A stretch of DNA of 64,000 nt from Flavobacterium paronense (GCF_030409795.1 NZ_JAUFQN010000019.1:868001-932000), one strand, 5' to 3'; counted from the stretch's first letter, positions 8,704 through 17,302 are shown. Notes: generated from the letters alone by a model not told the origin. Made by a program: numbers and translations.

Positions 8704-9342
8704 ATGAAAAAAATAGCCATATATGGTGCAGGTGGATTTGGTAGAGAAGTTGCCTGTATGATTAATGCGATAAATGAACTAGAACCGAAATGGGATTTAG
8801 TTGGTTTTTTTGATGATAATCCTGCAACAAAAAAAAATAAATACGGAGAAATACTTGGTAATATTGATGTTTTAAATAATTGGGAAACCGAATTAAGTAT
8901 TGTTTTTTCAATTGCTAATCCATTAATTTTAAAAGAATTAGTTTCAAAAATCACTAATCTATTAATTGACTTTCCAAATATTGCAGCACCAAATGTCAAT
9001 TTTCTTGACAAGGAAACCCTAGAAATGGGAAAAGGAAATTTATTCTTTTTTGGAGCCCGTGTCAGTTGTGATGTTAAAATGGGTAATTTTAACATGTTAA
9101 ATGGTTTTGTTTCATTAGGCCATGATGTGCAGATTGGCGATTACAATATTTTAGGACCAATGGTAAGGATTTCAGGAAGTACAGTGCTTAAGGATTCTAA
9201 TTTTTTTGGTGTTCAATCCATTGCATTACAAGGAATAAAAATTGGAAGTAATATTAGAGTTGGAGCAAATAGTGTTTTAATTCGAAACACAAAAGACAAT
9301 AATTTATATGTTGGAAATCCAGCTAAATTGGTAAAATTTTGA
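8704..9342 (+). CDS. PglD/NeuD-like sugar O- or N-acyltransferase (left-handed beta-helix)
   Basis: This 212-residue protein has the two-part PglD layout. An N-terminal Rossmann-like nucleotide-sugar site reads I-Y-G-A-G-G-F-G-R-E (6-15), and a C-terminal hexapeptide-repeat beta-helix runs from about residue 105. The presumed catalytic histidine is H140 in V-S-L-G-H-D-V-Q-I-G. PglD acetylates the 4-amino group of a UDP-4-amino-4,6-dideoxy-GlcNAc. Because it is immediately followed by KAS III, ACP, KAS III and SDR genes, I infer that here it may use a longer acyl-ACP or acyl-CoA. It starts just after the copy-2 PglC gene and ends seven bases before the first KAS III gene. Confidence 0.88.
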   Translation: MKKIAIYGAGGFGREVACMINAINELEPKWDLVGFFDDNPATKKNKYGEILGNIDVLNNWETELSIVFSIANPLILKELVSKITNLLIDFPNIAAPNVNFLDKETLEMGKGNLFFFGARVSCDVKMGNFNMLNGFVSLGHDVQIGDYNILGPMVRISGSTVLKDSNFFGVQSIALQGIKIGSNIRVGANSVLIRNTKDNNLYVGNPAKLVKF

Positions 9343-9349
9343 TTCTATT

Positions 9350-10423
9350 ATGGCTTTTCAAAAAATAAAAAATGTAAAAATAGCTGGGATATCGGCTTGT
9401 GTTCCTGAAAATATAGTAGATAATGCTTCATCAAAAATCATAGGAGACGCCAATGAAATTCAAAAATTTATTGACGCAACCGGAATTGCAAAACGACACA
9501 CGGTTGGCAATAGTAAAATTTGCACCTCAGATTTATGTTTTCAAGCAGCAGAAAAACTTATTGAAGATTTGCAATGGTCAAAACAGGATATTGATTGTTT
9601 GATTTTTGTAACACAAACTCCAGATTACATTTTGCCAGCAACATCGTGCATTCTTCAGCATAGATTAGGTTTGACTACCGACTGTTTTGCTATTGATATT
9701 TCATTAGGATGTTCGGGCTGGGTATACGGATTAGCAACAATTTCTCAATTAGTGAGTTCAGGAAATTTTAAAAAAGGATTATTGCTTGTTGGAGATACTG
9801 TAACGGTTACAAAATCAGAACTTGACAAGAGTACGTTTCCGCTATTTGGTGATGCAGGTACAGCAACTGCACTAGAATTTAATGAAAATGCTCCTGAACT
9901 ATTTTTTCAAACATCAACAGATGGAAGTGGCTATCAATCCATAATTATAGAAGATGGTGGTTTTAGAAATTTCTTTACCAAAGAATCTCTCGAGGTAAAA
10001 GAAAGGGAAGAAGGTGTGTTTAGAAATAATTTGCAAAGCTATCTTAATGGTGCTGATGTTTTTATTTTTGGAATTACTAAAGCTCCGAAAAGCATTAATT
10101 CGTTGATTGAAAAATTTAATATCGACAGAGAAGAAGTAGATTATTTAATTATGCATCAGGCCAATAAACTGATGAATGATAAAATAAGAAAAAAAGTAAA
10201 TATTGATACCGAAAAAGTTCCTTATTCGTTTGATGAGTACGGAAACACTTCTTCAGCTTCAATACCTTTAACTATAGTTAGCCGATTAAATGAAAAAGTC
10301 TCAAATTCAAGTAATAAATTTATTGCCTGTGGATTTGGAGTTGGACTTTCATGGGGTTCTGTATATTTTGAAACGGATACTATAATATGCCCAAAAGTGA
10401 TTACATATAACTCAAATAATTAA
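9350..10423 (+). CDS. 3-oxoacyl-ACP synthase III (FabH-like), first copy
   Basis: This 357-residue condensing enzyme has the complete KAS III catalytic triad: Cys121 in S-L-G-C-S-G-W, His269 in I-M-H-Q-A-N, and Asn299 in Y-G-N-T-S-S-A-S-I-P. It should join an acyl starter to malonyl-ACP by decarboxylative condensation. Placed between a PglD-like acyltransferase and a dedicated ACP, it probably belongs to polysaccharide decoration and not housekeeping fatty-acid synthesis. It ends five bases before the ACP gene. A second, related KAS III follows the ACP. Whether it uses acetyl-CoA or a hydroxyacyl starter cannot be told. Confidence 0.92.
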   Translation: MAFQKIKNVKIAGISACVPENIVDNASSKIIGDANEIQKFIDATGIAKRHTVGNSKICTSDLCFQAAEKLIEDLQWSKQDIDCLIFVTQTPDYILPATSCILQHRLGLTTDCFAIDISLGCSGWVYGLATISQLVSSGNFKKGLLLVGDTVTVTKSELDKSTFPLFGDAGTATALEFNENAPELFFQTSTDGSGYQSIIIEDGGFRNFFTKESLEVKEREEGVFRNNLQSYLNGADVFIFGITKAPKSINSLIEKFNIDREEVDYLIMHQANKLMNDKIRKKVNIDTEKVPYSFDEYGNTSSASIPLTIVSRLNEKVSNSSNKFIACGFGVGLSWGSVYFETDTIICPKVITYNSNN

Positions 10424-10428
10424 GTAAA

Positions 10429-10653
10429 ATGGAACAGAAATTTTTAGATTTATTCAAAGAAACATTAGAAATAGAAGATAGAGAAATTGCTTTAACAGAC
10501 TCGTTCAGAAATTTTGACGAATGGGATTCTTTAGCGCTTTTATCAGTTATAGCAATGATTGACGAAGAATATGATGTTATTATTGAAAGCAAAGAATTTC
10601 AAAAGCTAACTACAATTGGAGAAGTTTTTAACTACATTCAATCTAATTCATAA
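10429..10653 (+). CDS. Acyl carrier protein
   Basis: This 74-residue acidic protein has the phosphopantetheine attachment motif D-S-L at residues 33-35 (Ser34) within E-W-D-S-L-A-L-L. That is the expected position for a stand-alone ACP, and the downstream helix E-E-Y-D-V-I-I fits too. It would hold the growing chain for the two flanking KAS III enzymes and the SDR. It sits five bases after one and 12 bases before the other. A dedicated ACP inside a glycan locus supports a special acyl chain. It differs from housekeeping AcpP-type ACPs in its divergent, less acidic helix II region. Confidence 0.93.
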   Translation: MEQKFLDLFKETLEIEDREIALTDSFRNFDEWDSLALLSVIAMIDEEYDVIIESKEFQKLTTIGEVFNYIQSNS

Positions 10654-10665
10654 AATAATTTAAAT

Positions 10666-11724
10666 TTGGCATTACTTAAATTCAACAATATTGGTATCAC
10701 CGGAATGTCGGCATGTGTTCCTAAAAACCGAATTGATAATTACGATTACACAACCTATTTTGATAAAGAGGATGTAAAAAATATTGTTGATAAAATTGGT
10801 ATTGAACAAAGAAGATTTGCAAGTGATGAGGTATGCGCTTCTGATCTTTGCTTTGCTGCCGCCGAAAAACTAATTTCAGATATGGATATCGATAAATCTG
10901 AAATTGATTTACTGATTTTTGTATCACAGACACCAGATTTTAGAATGCCTGCTACATCTGTTTTACTTCAAGACAGATTAGGATTGTCAAAACAAACTGC
11001 TGCTTTTGATTTAACTTTAGGTTGCTCTGCTTTTATTTATGCTTTATCAACTGTTTTTGCTTTTATGCAAGGCAAGAATTTTAGAAAAGCATTACTTCTT
11101 GATGGAGAAACTCGTTCCAGAATTTATTCACCAAAAGACAGAAAAACGGCGTTTCTATTTGGAGACGGCGGAGTAGCTGCCATTATTGAGAATAATGATA
11201 AGTTTAAAGAGAGTTATTTTTCCTTGAATTCGGATGGTTCAAAAGAAGAGTACATAAAAATAAAATCAGGAGGTTACAGAAACCCGAGTTCAATAGAATC
11301 TCTCACAGAAAAAGTTGTAGATGAGCATGGAAATATCAGAACAGATGAGCATGGATATATGTCTGGAGCAGATGTTTTTAATTTTGTTTTAGCTGAAATT
11401 CCATCCGATATAAAAAATATTTTAGCCTTTTCTGGAGTTGATAAAGAATCGTTAGATTTTATTGTTTTTCATCAGGCCAATAGTTATATGAACAATTATT
11501 TGGTTAAGAAATTGAAGATAGATAGCCAAAAAGCACCTACTTCACTTCAAAAATTTGGTAACACCTCGTCAGTTTCCATTCCTTTGACTATAGTTTCTGA
11601 ATTACAAAATCAGCTTCAGGATAGAAAAAAAGTACTTCTGTCTGGTTTTGGAGTAGGAATGAGTTGGGCTTCAGCTATTTTAGACTTTGAAGATTGTCAC
11701 ATTTCAGACCTAATCGAAATATAA
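10666..11724 (+). CDS. 3-oxoacyl-ACP synthase III (FabH-like), second copy
   Basis: This 352-residue KAS III is paralogous to the copy at 9350. Its triad is also complete: Cys120 in T-L-G-C-S-A-F, His269 in V-F-H-Q-A-N, and Asn299 in F-G-N-T-S-S-V-S-I-P. The start is a TTG at 10666; this fits the family's N-terminus (N-I-G-I-T-G-M-S-A-C-V-P), and the first ATG lies too far inside. Two condensing enzymes with one ACP suggest two rounds of chain extension, or two starters of different type. Its TAA stop overlaps the SDR start (TAATG). Insertions after residue 200 differ from the first copy, which may reflect a different substrate. Confidence 0.92.
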   Translation: MALLKFNNIGITGMSACVPKNRIDNYDYTTYFDKEDVKNIVDKIGIEQRRFASDEVCASDLCFAAAEKLISDMDIDKSEIDLLIFVSQTPDFRMPATSVLLQDRLGLSKQTAAFDLTLGCSAFIYALSTVFAFMQGKNFRKALLLDGETRSRIYSPKDRKTAFLFGDGGVAAIIENNDKFKESYFSLNSDGSKEEYIKIKSGGYRNPSSIESLTEKVVDEHGNIRTDEHGYMSGADVFNFVLAEIPSDIKNILAFSGVDKESLDFIVFHQANSYMNNYLVKKLKIDSQKAPTSLQKFGNTSSVSIPLTIVSELQNQLQDRKKVLLSGFGVGMSWASAILDFEDCHISDLIEI

Positions 11725-12470
11725 TGAAATATAATCCTTTTTCTCTTAGTGGTAAATTTATTCTGGTTACCGGAGCTTCTTCTGGTATAGGTAAAGTTGT
11801 AGCATTAGAATGTTCTAAAATGGGTGCCAATGTAATCATCACCGGAAGAAATAAAGAACGACTAAACGAAACATTTCAATCTCTCGAAAAGAACGAAAAT
11901 CACCTACTCATTGTTGCGGATTTGTCCAATAAAGAAAATTTAGATTCATTAGTTCTTCAGATTCCAAAATTAGATGGCATTGTTCATTGTGCGGCCATGT
12001 TGAAGAAAGTTCCATTTAAATTTCTTAATGAGAAATCCTGGGCCGAAACTATTGAAACCAATTTATATGCCCCGGCAATCCTTTCCCAATTGTTATTCAA
12101 AAACAATAAAATAAATTTAAACGCTTCTATAGTTTTTATATCTTCTATTGCTTCTAAAGTTGCTTCTTTTGGAAATATATCCTACATGGCTTCCAAAGGT
12201 GCAATAAATTCACTCTCAAGAGGAATGGCACTTGAACTTGCACCTAAAAAAATACGAGTAAATACGATAGAACCTGCACTTATTAAAACGAATTTAATTG
12301 GTTCTATTTTTTCTGATGAAGATTTGGAAAATTATTTAAAAAAGTTTCCATTAGGACGATTTGGTGAGCCAGAGGAAGTTGCTTATGCCGTTATTTATTT
12401 ACTCTCGGATGCTACTTCTTGGATAACCGGAACAATTATAACTATTGATGGTGGCGTTACCCTTAGGTAA
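11724..12470 (+). CDS. FabG-like short-chain dehydrogenase/reductase
   Basis: This 248-residue classical SDR has the NAD(P)-binding T-G-A-S-S-G-I-G motif (16-23) and the catalytic Ser140/Ser141, Tyr154, Lys158 set (Y-M-A-S-K). The ending I-T-G-T-I-I-T-I-D-G-G is typical of FabG. It would reduce the 3-oxoacyl-ACP made by the flanking KAS III enzymes to a 3-hydroxyacyl-ACP. I chose the ATG at 11724, which overlaps the upstream stop by one base; a frame from 11694 adds ten residues not typical of the family. No dehydratase or enoyl reductase follows, so hydroxyl groups would be kept in the product. Confidence 0.91.
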   Translation: MKYNPFSLSGKFILVTGASSGIGKVVALECSKMGANVIITGRNKERLNETFQSLEKNENHLLIVADLSNKENLDSLVLQIPKLDGIVHCAAMLKKVPFKFLNEKSWAETIETNLYAPAILSQLLFKNNKINLNASIVFISSIASKVASFGNISYMASKGAINSLSRGMALELAPKKIRVNTIEPALIKTNLIGSIFSDEDLENYLKKFPLGRFGEPEEVAYAVIYLLSDATSWITGTIITIDGGVTLR

Positions 12471-12512
12471 TGATGATTTAAGATATAAATTTGTCAGCCT
12501 AAGGAAATTTGT

Positions 12513-12614
12513 ATGAATAGAAAGCTAATAGAAAATTTACTTTTCACAGAAGATTTTTTTTATGAAGTCAAATTCTTAATTGCAATAGATTCGAAAAAAA
12601 TTAACCATGTATAG
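12513..12614 (+). other. Possible 33-residue ORF ahead of the third PglC gene
   Basis: An ATG-initiated frame reads M-N-R-K-L-I-E-N-L-L-F-T-E-D-F-F-Y and ends eight bases inside the next gene. It fills most of the 136-base gap after the SDR gene. No known domain is seen. It might be a remnant, a short leader, or chance. Confidence 0.15.
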
Positions 12615-13221
12615 AAATTATACTAAAAGAATTTTTGATATTTTTTTTTCAATATTTGGGATAATAGTTTTAAGTCCAATATTTTTAATAGTAACACTTT
12701 TATTGTTTTTTACAAATAGAGGCTTACCATTTTTTTTACAAAACCGTTCAGGAAAGCATGGTAAAATTTTTAAAATTATCAAATTTAAAACTATGAACAA
12801 TAATAGAAATTCTGATGGTGAATTATTACCTGATGAACTTCGAGTTACAAAAATCGGAATGTTTATTCGAAGGATTTCACTAGATGAAATTCCTCAATTA
12901 ATTAATGTTTTAAATGGCGATATGAGTATAGTTGGACCAAGACCTTTATTATCTGATTATTTCCATTTGTTTACTGATTTTCAAAATCGCAGGCATGAAG
13001 TTAAACCAGGAATAACAGGATGGGTTCAGGTTAATGGGCGAAATGCACTTTCTTGGAAAAAAAAATTTGAATATGACGTTTGGTATGTTGACCATGTTTC
13101 TCTGCTATTAGATTTAAAAATTATTTTTAAAACAGTTTTGAAAGTCTTTAAAAGTGACGATATTACTTCTGCTGATTCAGCTTCAATTGAACCTTTTCAA
13201 GGTTTTAATATTAAATATTGA
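12607..13221 (+). CDS. PglC-type undecaprenyl-phosphate sugar-1-phosphate transferase (copy 3)
   Basis: This 204-residue initiating transferase resembles copy 2 through nearly its whole length. It has N-R-G-L-P-F-F-L-Q-N-R-S-G-K at 37-50, the dyad D93-E94 in S-L-D-E-I-P-Q, and N-G-D-M-S-I-V-G-P-R-P at 103-113. The C-terminal motif reads G-W-V-Q-V-N-G-R-N in place of G-W-A-Q-V-N-G-R-N. It lies directly before the PglE-like aminotransferase (15-base gap), a typical pairing for diNAcBac-type pathways. Together with copy 2 it brackets the acyltransferase/KAS/ACP/SDR block, so one may be the older gene and the other part of an inserted cassette. Confidence 0.93.
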   Translation: MYRNYTKRIFDIFFSIFGIIVLSPIFLIVTLLLFFTNRGLPFFLQNRSGKHGKIFKIIKFKTMNNNRNSDGELLPDELRVTKIGMFIRRISLDEIPQLINVLNGDMSIVGPRPLLSDYFHLFTDFQNRRHEVKPGITGWVQVNGRNALSWKKKFEYDVWYVDHVSLLLDLKIIFKTVLKVFKSDDITSADSASIEPFQGFNIKY

Positions 13222-13236
13222 CAATAATAAATAAAT

Positions 13237-14373
13237 ATGAATAACTCAAAAATTTGGCTTTCTTCGCCTCACATGGGTGGAAATGAAAAAAACTTTGTAA
13301 AAGAAGCTTTCGATACTAATTGGGTTGCACCACTTGGACCAAATGTTACCGGTTTTGAACAAGATTTAGAAAATTATCTTGGACAAGAGCACTATGTTGC
13401 AGCTTTAAGTTCGGGAACAGCAGCTATCCATTTAGGATTAGTTTTGTTAGGTGTTACAGCTGGTGATGAAGTAATTTGTCAAAGTTTTACTTTTTCAGCA
13501 TCTGCCAATCCTATTGTTTATCTTGGCGCATCTCCAATCTTTATTGACAGTGAGACAGAAACTTGGAACATGTGTCCAATAGCACTTGAAGAAGCAATTA
13601 TTGATAGACTTAAAAAAGGGAAAAAACCAAAAGCAATAATTCCGGTTCATCTTTATGGAATGCCATTTAAAGTTGATGAGATTAGAAAAATTGCCGATAA
13701 GTATGAAATTCCAATTCTTGAAGATAGTGCAGAAGCATTGGGAAGTACATACAAAGGAAAAAAATGTGGCACATTTGGAGATATTGGAGTTTTATCATTC
13801 AATGGTAATAAAATTATTACTACTTCTGGTGGTGGTGCTTTGGTTACTCTTTCAAAAGGTGTAAAGGAAAAAACGGTTTATTTGGCAACCCAAGCCAGAG
13901 ATAACGAACCACATTATCAACATTCTGAAATTGGATACAACTATAGGTTAAGTAATATTTGTGCCGGAATAGGAAGAGGCCAAATGGAAATTTTAGAACA
14001 TCATGTTTCTTTGAGAAGGAGCATGCATCAGTTTTATTTGGATATTTTTAATACTATTGATTCTGTAACCGTATTTGATGAACCTAATTCTAATTATTTT
14101 TCTAATCATTGGTTAACATGTATTATTATAGATTCTAAAGTTTTGGGTAAAACTATCGAACAATTTCGGGTTGCTTTAGAAATGGAAAACATTGAGTCTA
14201 GGCCTTTATGGATGCCTATGCATTTACAACCCGTGTTTGAAAAGTATCCATATTATGGTTCAAATGTTGCCAATTTGCTTTTTCAAAATGGATTATGTTT
14301 GCCATCAGGTTCTAATTTAACGGAAAGTGATAAGCAAAGGATTACTGATGCAGTTCATCGGTTTTTTAAATAA
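13237..14373 (+). CDS. PglE-like UDP-4-keto-sugar aminotransferase (DegT/DnrJ/EryC1/StrS)
   Basis: This 378-residue PLP enzyme has the sugar aminotransferase layout, with the Schiff-base lysine at about K192 in S-F-N-G-N-K-I-I-T-T-S-G-G-G. The opening I-W-L-S-S-P-H-M-G-G-N-E and the L-E-D-S-A-E-A-L-G-S motif match PglE-type enzymes. These convert UDP-4-keto-6-deoxy-GlcNAc to the 4-amino sugar with glutamate. The next gene encodes the matching dehydratase. The product would be the acceptor for the PglD-like acyltransferase at 8704. It begins 15 bases after PglC copy 3. Confidence 0.93.
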   Translation: MNNSKIWLSSPHMGGNEKNFVKEAFDTNWVAPLGPNVTGFEQDLENYLGQEHYVAALSSGTAAIHLGLVLLGVTAGDEVICQSFTFSASANPIVYLGASPIFIDSETETWNMCPIALEEAIIDRLKKGKKPKAIIPVHLYGMPFKVDEIRKIADKYEIPILEDSAEALGSTYKGKKCGTFGDIGVLSFNGNKIITTSGGGALVTLSKGVKEKTVYLATQARDNEPHYQHSEIGYNYRLSNICAGIGRGQMEILEHHVSLRRSMHQFYLDIFNTIDSVTVFDEPNSNYFSNHWLTCIIIDSKVLGKTIEQFRVALEMENIESRPLWMPMHLQPVFEKYPYYGSNVANLLFQNGLCLPSGSNLTESDKQRITDAVHRFFK

Positions 14374-14440
14374 TTCTTTCTCATACAAAAAATAAAAGAT
14401 AAATTTAACCTAAATTTGGTAGTTATTTAAAAAACCAATT

Positions 14441-16393
14441 ATGATTCGATTTTTATTAAAAGAATTTAGAAAAACCATTTTCAATAGAAAGTTTACCAAT
14501 ATTGGGTATTTGCCCCGATGGATAATTTTTGCAATTGATGTTTTTATAGTATCTATTGCATGTCTTGTGACATATATTATTCTTTCAAGCATGAATGTTA
14601 AAACATATGATGCATTGAATGTTCTAATGCAGTATATTTTAGTAATATTTGTCAATGCTATGTCTTTTATCTTTTTCAGGACTTATTCAGGTATAATTAG
14701 ACATTCTACTTTTATTGATGGCGTAAAATTATTAATTGCAACTACTTCTTCTTTTGTTGTTTTAATGATTATTAATTATTCTTGTCAAATAATTATTGAT
14801 GTTAAATTATTTCTTTCAGCAGGTTTATTTATTACTTATGTAATATCTTTTTTGCAATTATTCTTATTTCGAATTCTAGTTAAGAATTTTTTTGAAGTCT
14901 ATATTCATTTGGGTGAAACTAAGCAATTAACTCGCGCAGTAATTTATGGTGCTGATGCTAATGCCATTTCGGTTGCCAATGCCTTAAAAACTGAAAAACC
15001 TTCACGCTTTAAAGTAGTAGCTTTTGTTGATAAATATAAACAAGTTAAAACTTCAAAGAGTATATTAGATTTACCTATCATTAATCAAACTAGAAAAATT
15101 CATGTAATTCTAAGATCTGTTAAGGCTGAGTCATTAATTATTGCCGAAAAAGGTTTAACAAAAGAAGATATAGTTGCTATAGTTGAAGAATGTTTAGAAT
15201 ATAACATAAAAGTTTACACTGTTCCATTGATAACAGATTGGGAAGATCAAAAGCAAATATCTAATCAATTAAAGAATTTTGCCATTGAAGATTTACTAAA
15301 CAGAAAACAAATTGTTTTAGATAACAATAAAATATCAGCACAGATAAAAGGAAAAACAGTAATGATAACTGGTGGTGCTGGTTCTATAGGAAGTGAAATT
15401 GTTAGGCAAGTAATTAATTTTAATCCTAAAAAAATATTGATTGTTGATCAAGCAGAATCTCCTTTGCATAGTTTGCATCTCGAAGTAGTTACAGAGTTGT
15501 CTAAAAATGTAAAAATTAAAACAATATTAGCAGATGTAAAAGATTATAATGCGCTTGAATCAGTTTTTGAAAAGTACAAACCTGATTTCGTTTATCATGC
15601 AGCAGCATATAAACACGTCCCGTTGATGGAAGAAAATCCATCACAAGCAATTTATACCAATGTAATTGGGACAAAAAATCTAGCCGATTTATCATCCAAA
15701 TACCTTGTTGAAAAATTTGTATTAATATCTACAGACAAAGCTGTAAATCCTAGTAGTGTAATGGGTGCTAGTAAGCGTATTGCAGAAAAATATGTGCAAT
15801 CATTAAATTATCATCTAGTAAATTCAAAGAAAAAAAATAACACTAAATTCATAACTACAAGATTTGGAAATGTTTTGGGTTCAAATGGTTCTATAGTTCC
15901 ATTGTTTACTAAACAAATTCAAGAAGGAGGACCAATAACAATTACACATCCCAAAATAATTAGGTATTTCATGACCATACCAGAAGCTTGTCAACTTGTA
16001 CTAGAAGCTGGTGCAATGGGGAATGGTGGTGAAATTTATATTTTTGATATGGGAGAACCTGTTAAAATTATCGATTTAGCAAAAAAAATGATTAGGTTGG
16101 CTGGCTATATTCCAGATAAAGATATTTACATTAAAATTATTGGATTAAGACCCGGAGAAAAGTTGTATGAAGAATTACTCAATGATACTTCAAAAACACT
16201 TCCAACGCACAATATAAAAATAATGATTGCGCAAGATACTATAGATGATTTTGAAGCAGTTAAAATAGCCATTACAGAATTAATTGCAACTGCTCAAAAA
16301 AAATCTAATCAAGACATTGTTGCAGTAATGAAAAAAATTGTTCCAGAATTTAAAAGTATGAATTCAGAATTTCAAGCTTTAGATGTCATGTAA
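14441..16393 (+). CDS. Membrane-bound UDP-GlcNAc 4,6-dehydratase (PglF/WbpM/CapD type)
   Basis: This 650-residue protein has N-terminal membrane segments (about residues 24-50, 64-80, 95-115 and 122-150), a CoA-binding-like middle domain and a C-terminal extended SDR. The NAD motif T-G-G-A-G-S-I-G-S-E lies near 310-319. The active site is S-T-D-K-A-V-N-P with M-G-A-S-K; the methionine in place of the usual tyrosine is characteristic of these membrane dehydratases. It forms UDP-2-acetamido-4-keto-6-deoxy-hexose, the precursor for PglE-like aminotransferases. Length is normal for PglF/WbpM. It lies just downstream of the PglE-like gene and feeds both the acyl cassette and possibly the NeuC-type enzyme. 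Confidence 0.94.
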   Translation: MIRFLLKEFRKTIFNRKFTNIGYLPRWIIFAIDVFIVSIACLVTYIILSSMNVKTYDALNVLMQYILVIFVNAMSFIFFRTYSGIIRHSTFIDGVKLLIATTSSFVVLMIINYSCQIIIDVKLFLSAGLFITYVISFLQLFLFRILVKNFFEVYIHLGETKQLTRAVIYGADANAISVANALKTEKPSRFKVVAFVDKYKQVKTSKSILDLPIINQTRKIHVILRSVKAESLIIAEKGLTKEDIVAIVEECLEYNIKVYTVPLITDWEDQKQISNQLKNFAIEDLLNRKQIVLDNNKISAQIKGKTVMITGGAGSIGSEIVRQVINFNPKKILIVDQAESPLHSLHLEVVTELSKNVKIKTILADVKDYNALESVFEKYKPDFVYHAAAYKHVPLMEENPSQAIYTNVIGTKNLADLSSKYLVEKFVLISTDKAVNPSSVMGASKRIAEKYVQSLNYHLVNSKKKNNTKFITTRFGNVLGSNGSIVPLFTKQIQEGGPITITHPKIIRYFMTIPEACQLVLEAGAMGNGGEIYIFDMGEPVKIIDLAKKMIRLAGYIPDKDIYIKIIGLRPGEKLYEELLNDTSKTLPTHNIKIMIAQDTIDDFEAVKIAITELIATAQKKSNQDIVAVMKKIVPEFKSMNSEFQALDVM

Positions 16394-16464
16394 TTTATTA
16401 TTATAAAAATTTACTGCAGGTTTTAATTTTTCTTAAATAATATAAAAAAGATAAAATCAAATTG

Positions 16465-16472
16465 TAGATTTG
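16465..16472 (+). promoter_or_regulatory. Candidate -7 promoter box (TAGATTTG)
   Basis: The octamer fits the Bacteroidota TAnnTTTG -7 element and lies 65 bases upstream of the Wza-like gene, after a 144-base gap following the dehydratase gene. No clear TTG -33 element is seen at the right spacing, so support is weak. Confidence 0.25.
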
Positions 16473-16537
16473 CTTTTTAAAATAAATAGCACAGGCAGCT
16501 GTCATTTTTACTACTAAATCAAAGATATTTATTACTT

Positions 16538-17296
16538 ATGTTAAAAAAAACGCTTCTACTACTTGTTGGTATTTTTATTATGCAATCTTGTGCTTCTAAA
16601 AAAAACATTCTTTATTACCAAGACATCAAAGACAGTTCACAAAATGCAATAAATTATGTATCTAACGAAATACAGGTTAATGATATCCTATATATTACAG
16701 TTGACGCATTGATTCCTGAATCAGCAAAACCTTTTAATTTGAATTTAAATAGTCCTACTCTAAATACACAAACAATTAAAATTCAAGGTTATTTAGTTTC
16801 TCAGCAGGGAACAATTACTTTTCCAATTTTAGGAGAATTAAAAGTTGCAGGCAAAAGCACTCTTGAATTACAACAAATGCTCACCAAAATATTGAATGAT
16901 AGAGGGTATATAAATGATGCAAATGTAAATGTTAGAGTAATAAATGGTAAAGTTACCGTTTTGGGCGAAGTCAATAATCCGGGAACTTATAGTTTTGATG
17001 AACAAAATATTTCACTAAATCAAGCTATTGGATATGCAGGCGATTTAACAATTAACGGTATAAGAAAAGATGTCTTATTGATTAGAGAAAACAACGGTAC
17101 TAGATCCTATATAAAATTAGATCTAACTTCTTCTAGTTGGTTCACAAGTCCTTACTACTATGTTAAACAAAATGATGTTATCATTGTTAATCCAAATGGT
17201 GCAAAAGTTATGACTTCAGGGTATTTAAGCAATATTGGAAGTATACTCAGTATAATGAGTATTGGAGTAACACTCTTTTTATTATTAAAAAAATAA
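16538..17296 (+). CDS. Wza-like polysaccharide export outer-membrane lipoprotein
   Basis: This 252-residue lipoprotein has a signal peptide ending in I-M-Q-S-C, with the lipidated Cys at residue 18. A Poly_export domain follows (V-N-D-I-L-Y-I-T-V-D near 46-55) and then an SLBB-type domain (G-K-V-T-V-L-G-E-V-N-N-P-G-T-Y at about 143-157). A C-terminal hydrophobic stretch (about 231-250) ends in K-K, as is common in Bacteroidota Wza homologues. It should form the outer-membrane pore of an exopolysaccharide export complex with the Wzc-like kinase six bases downstream. It is shorter than E. coli Wza, which is usual in this phylum. Confidence 0.93.
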   Translation: MLKKTLLLLVGIFIMQSCASKKNILYYQDIKDSSQNAINYVSNEIQVNDILYITVDALIPESAKPFNLNLNSPTLNTQTIKIQGYLVSQQGTITFPILGELKVAGKSTLELQQMLTKILNDRGYINDANVNVRVINGKVTVLGEVNNPGTYSFDEQNISLNQAIGYAGDLTINGIRKDVLLIRENNGTRSYIKLDLTSSSWFTSPYYYVKQNDVIIVNPNGAKVMTSGYLSNIGSILSIMSIGVTLFLLLKK

Positions 17297-17302
17297 TTTT
17301 TA

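Noticed and set aside
8601-9095. A 164-codon open frame on the - strand
   Set aside because: It lies antisense to the PglC copy 2 and PglD-like genes, which have strong motifs, and its translation is low-complexity with no domain; it is a by-product of AT-rich coding DNA.
9350-12470. KAS III, ACP and SDR genes as housekeeping fatty-acid synthesis
   Set aside because: Two KAS III copies with a single ACP, no malonyl transferase, dehydratase or enoyl reductase, and their position inside a glycan locus argue for a dedicated pathway.
12486-12493. TAAATTTG as a promoter box upstream of PglC copy 3
   Set aside because: No -33 element at the right distance, and such octamers are frequent by chance in this AT-rich sequence; the same applies to the one at 14411-14418.
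13655-13864. A 69-codon + strand frame inside the PglE-like gene
   Set aside because: Fully inside a well-supported aminotransferase gene in another frame; sequence is unlike any protein family.
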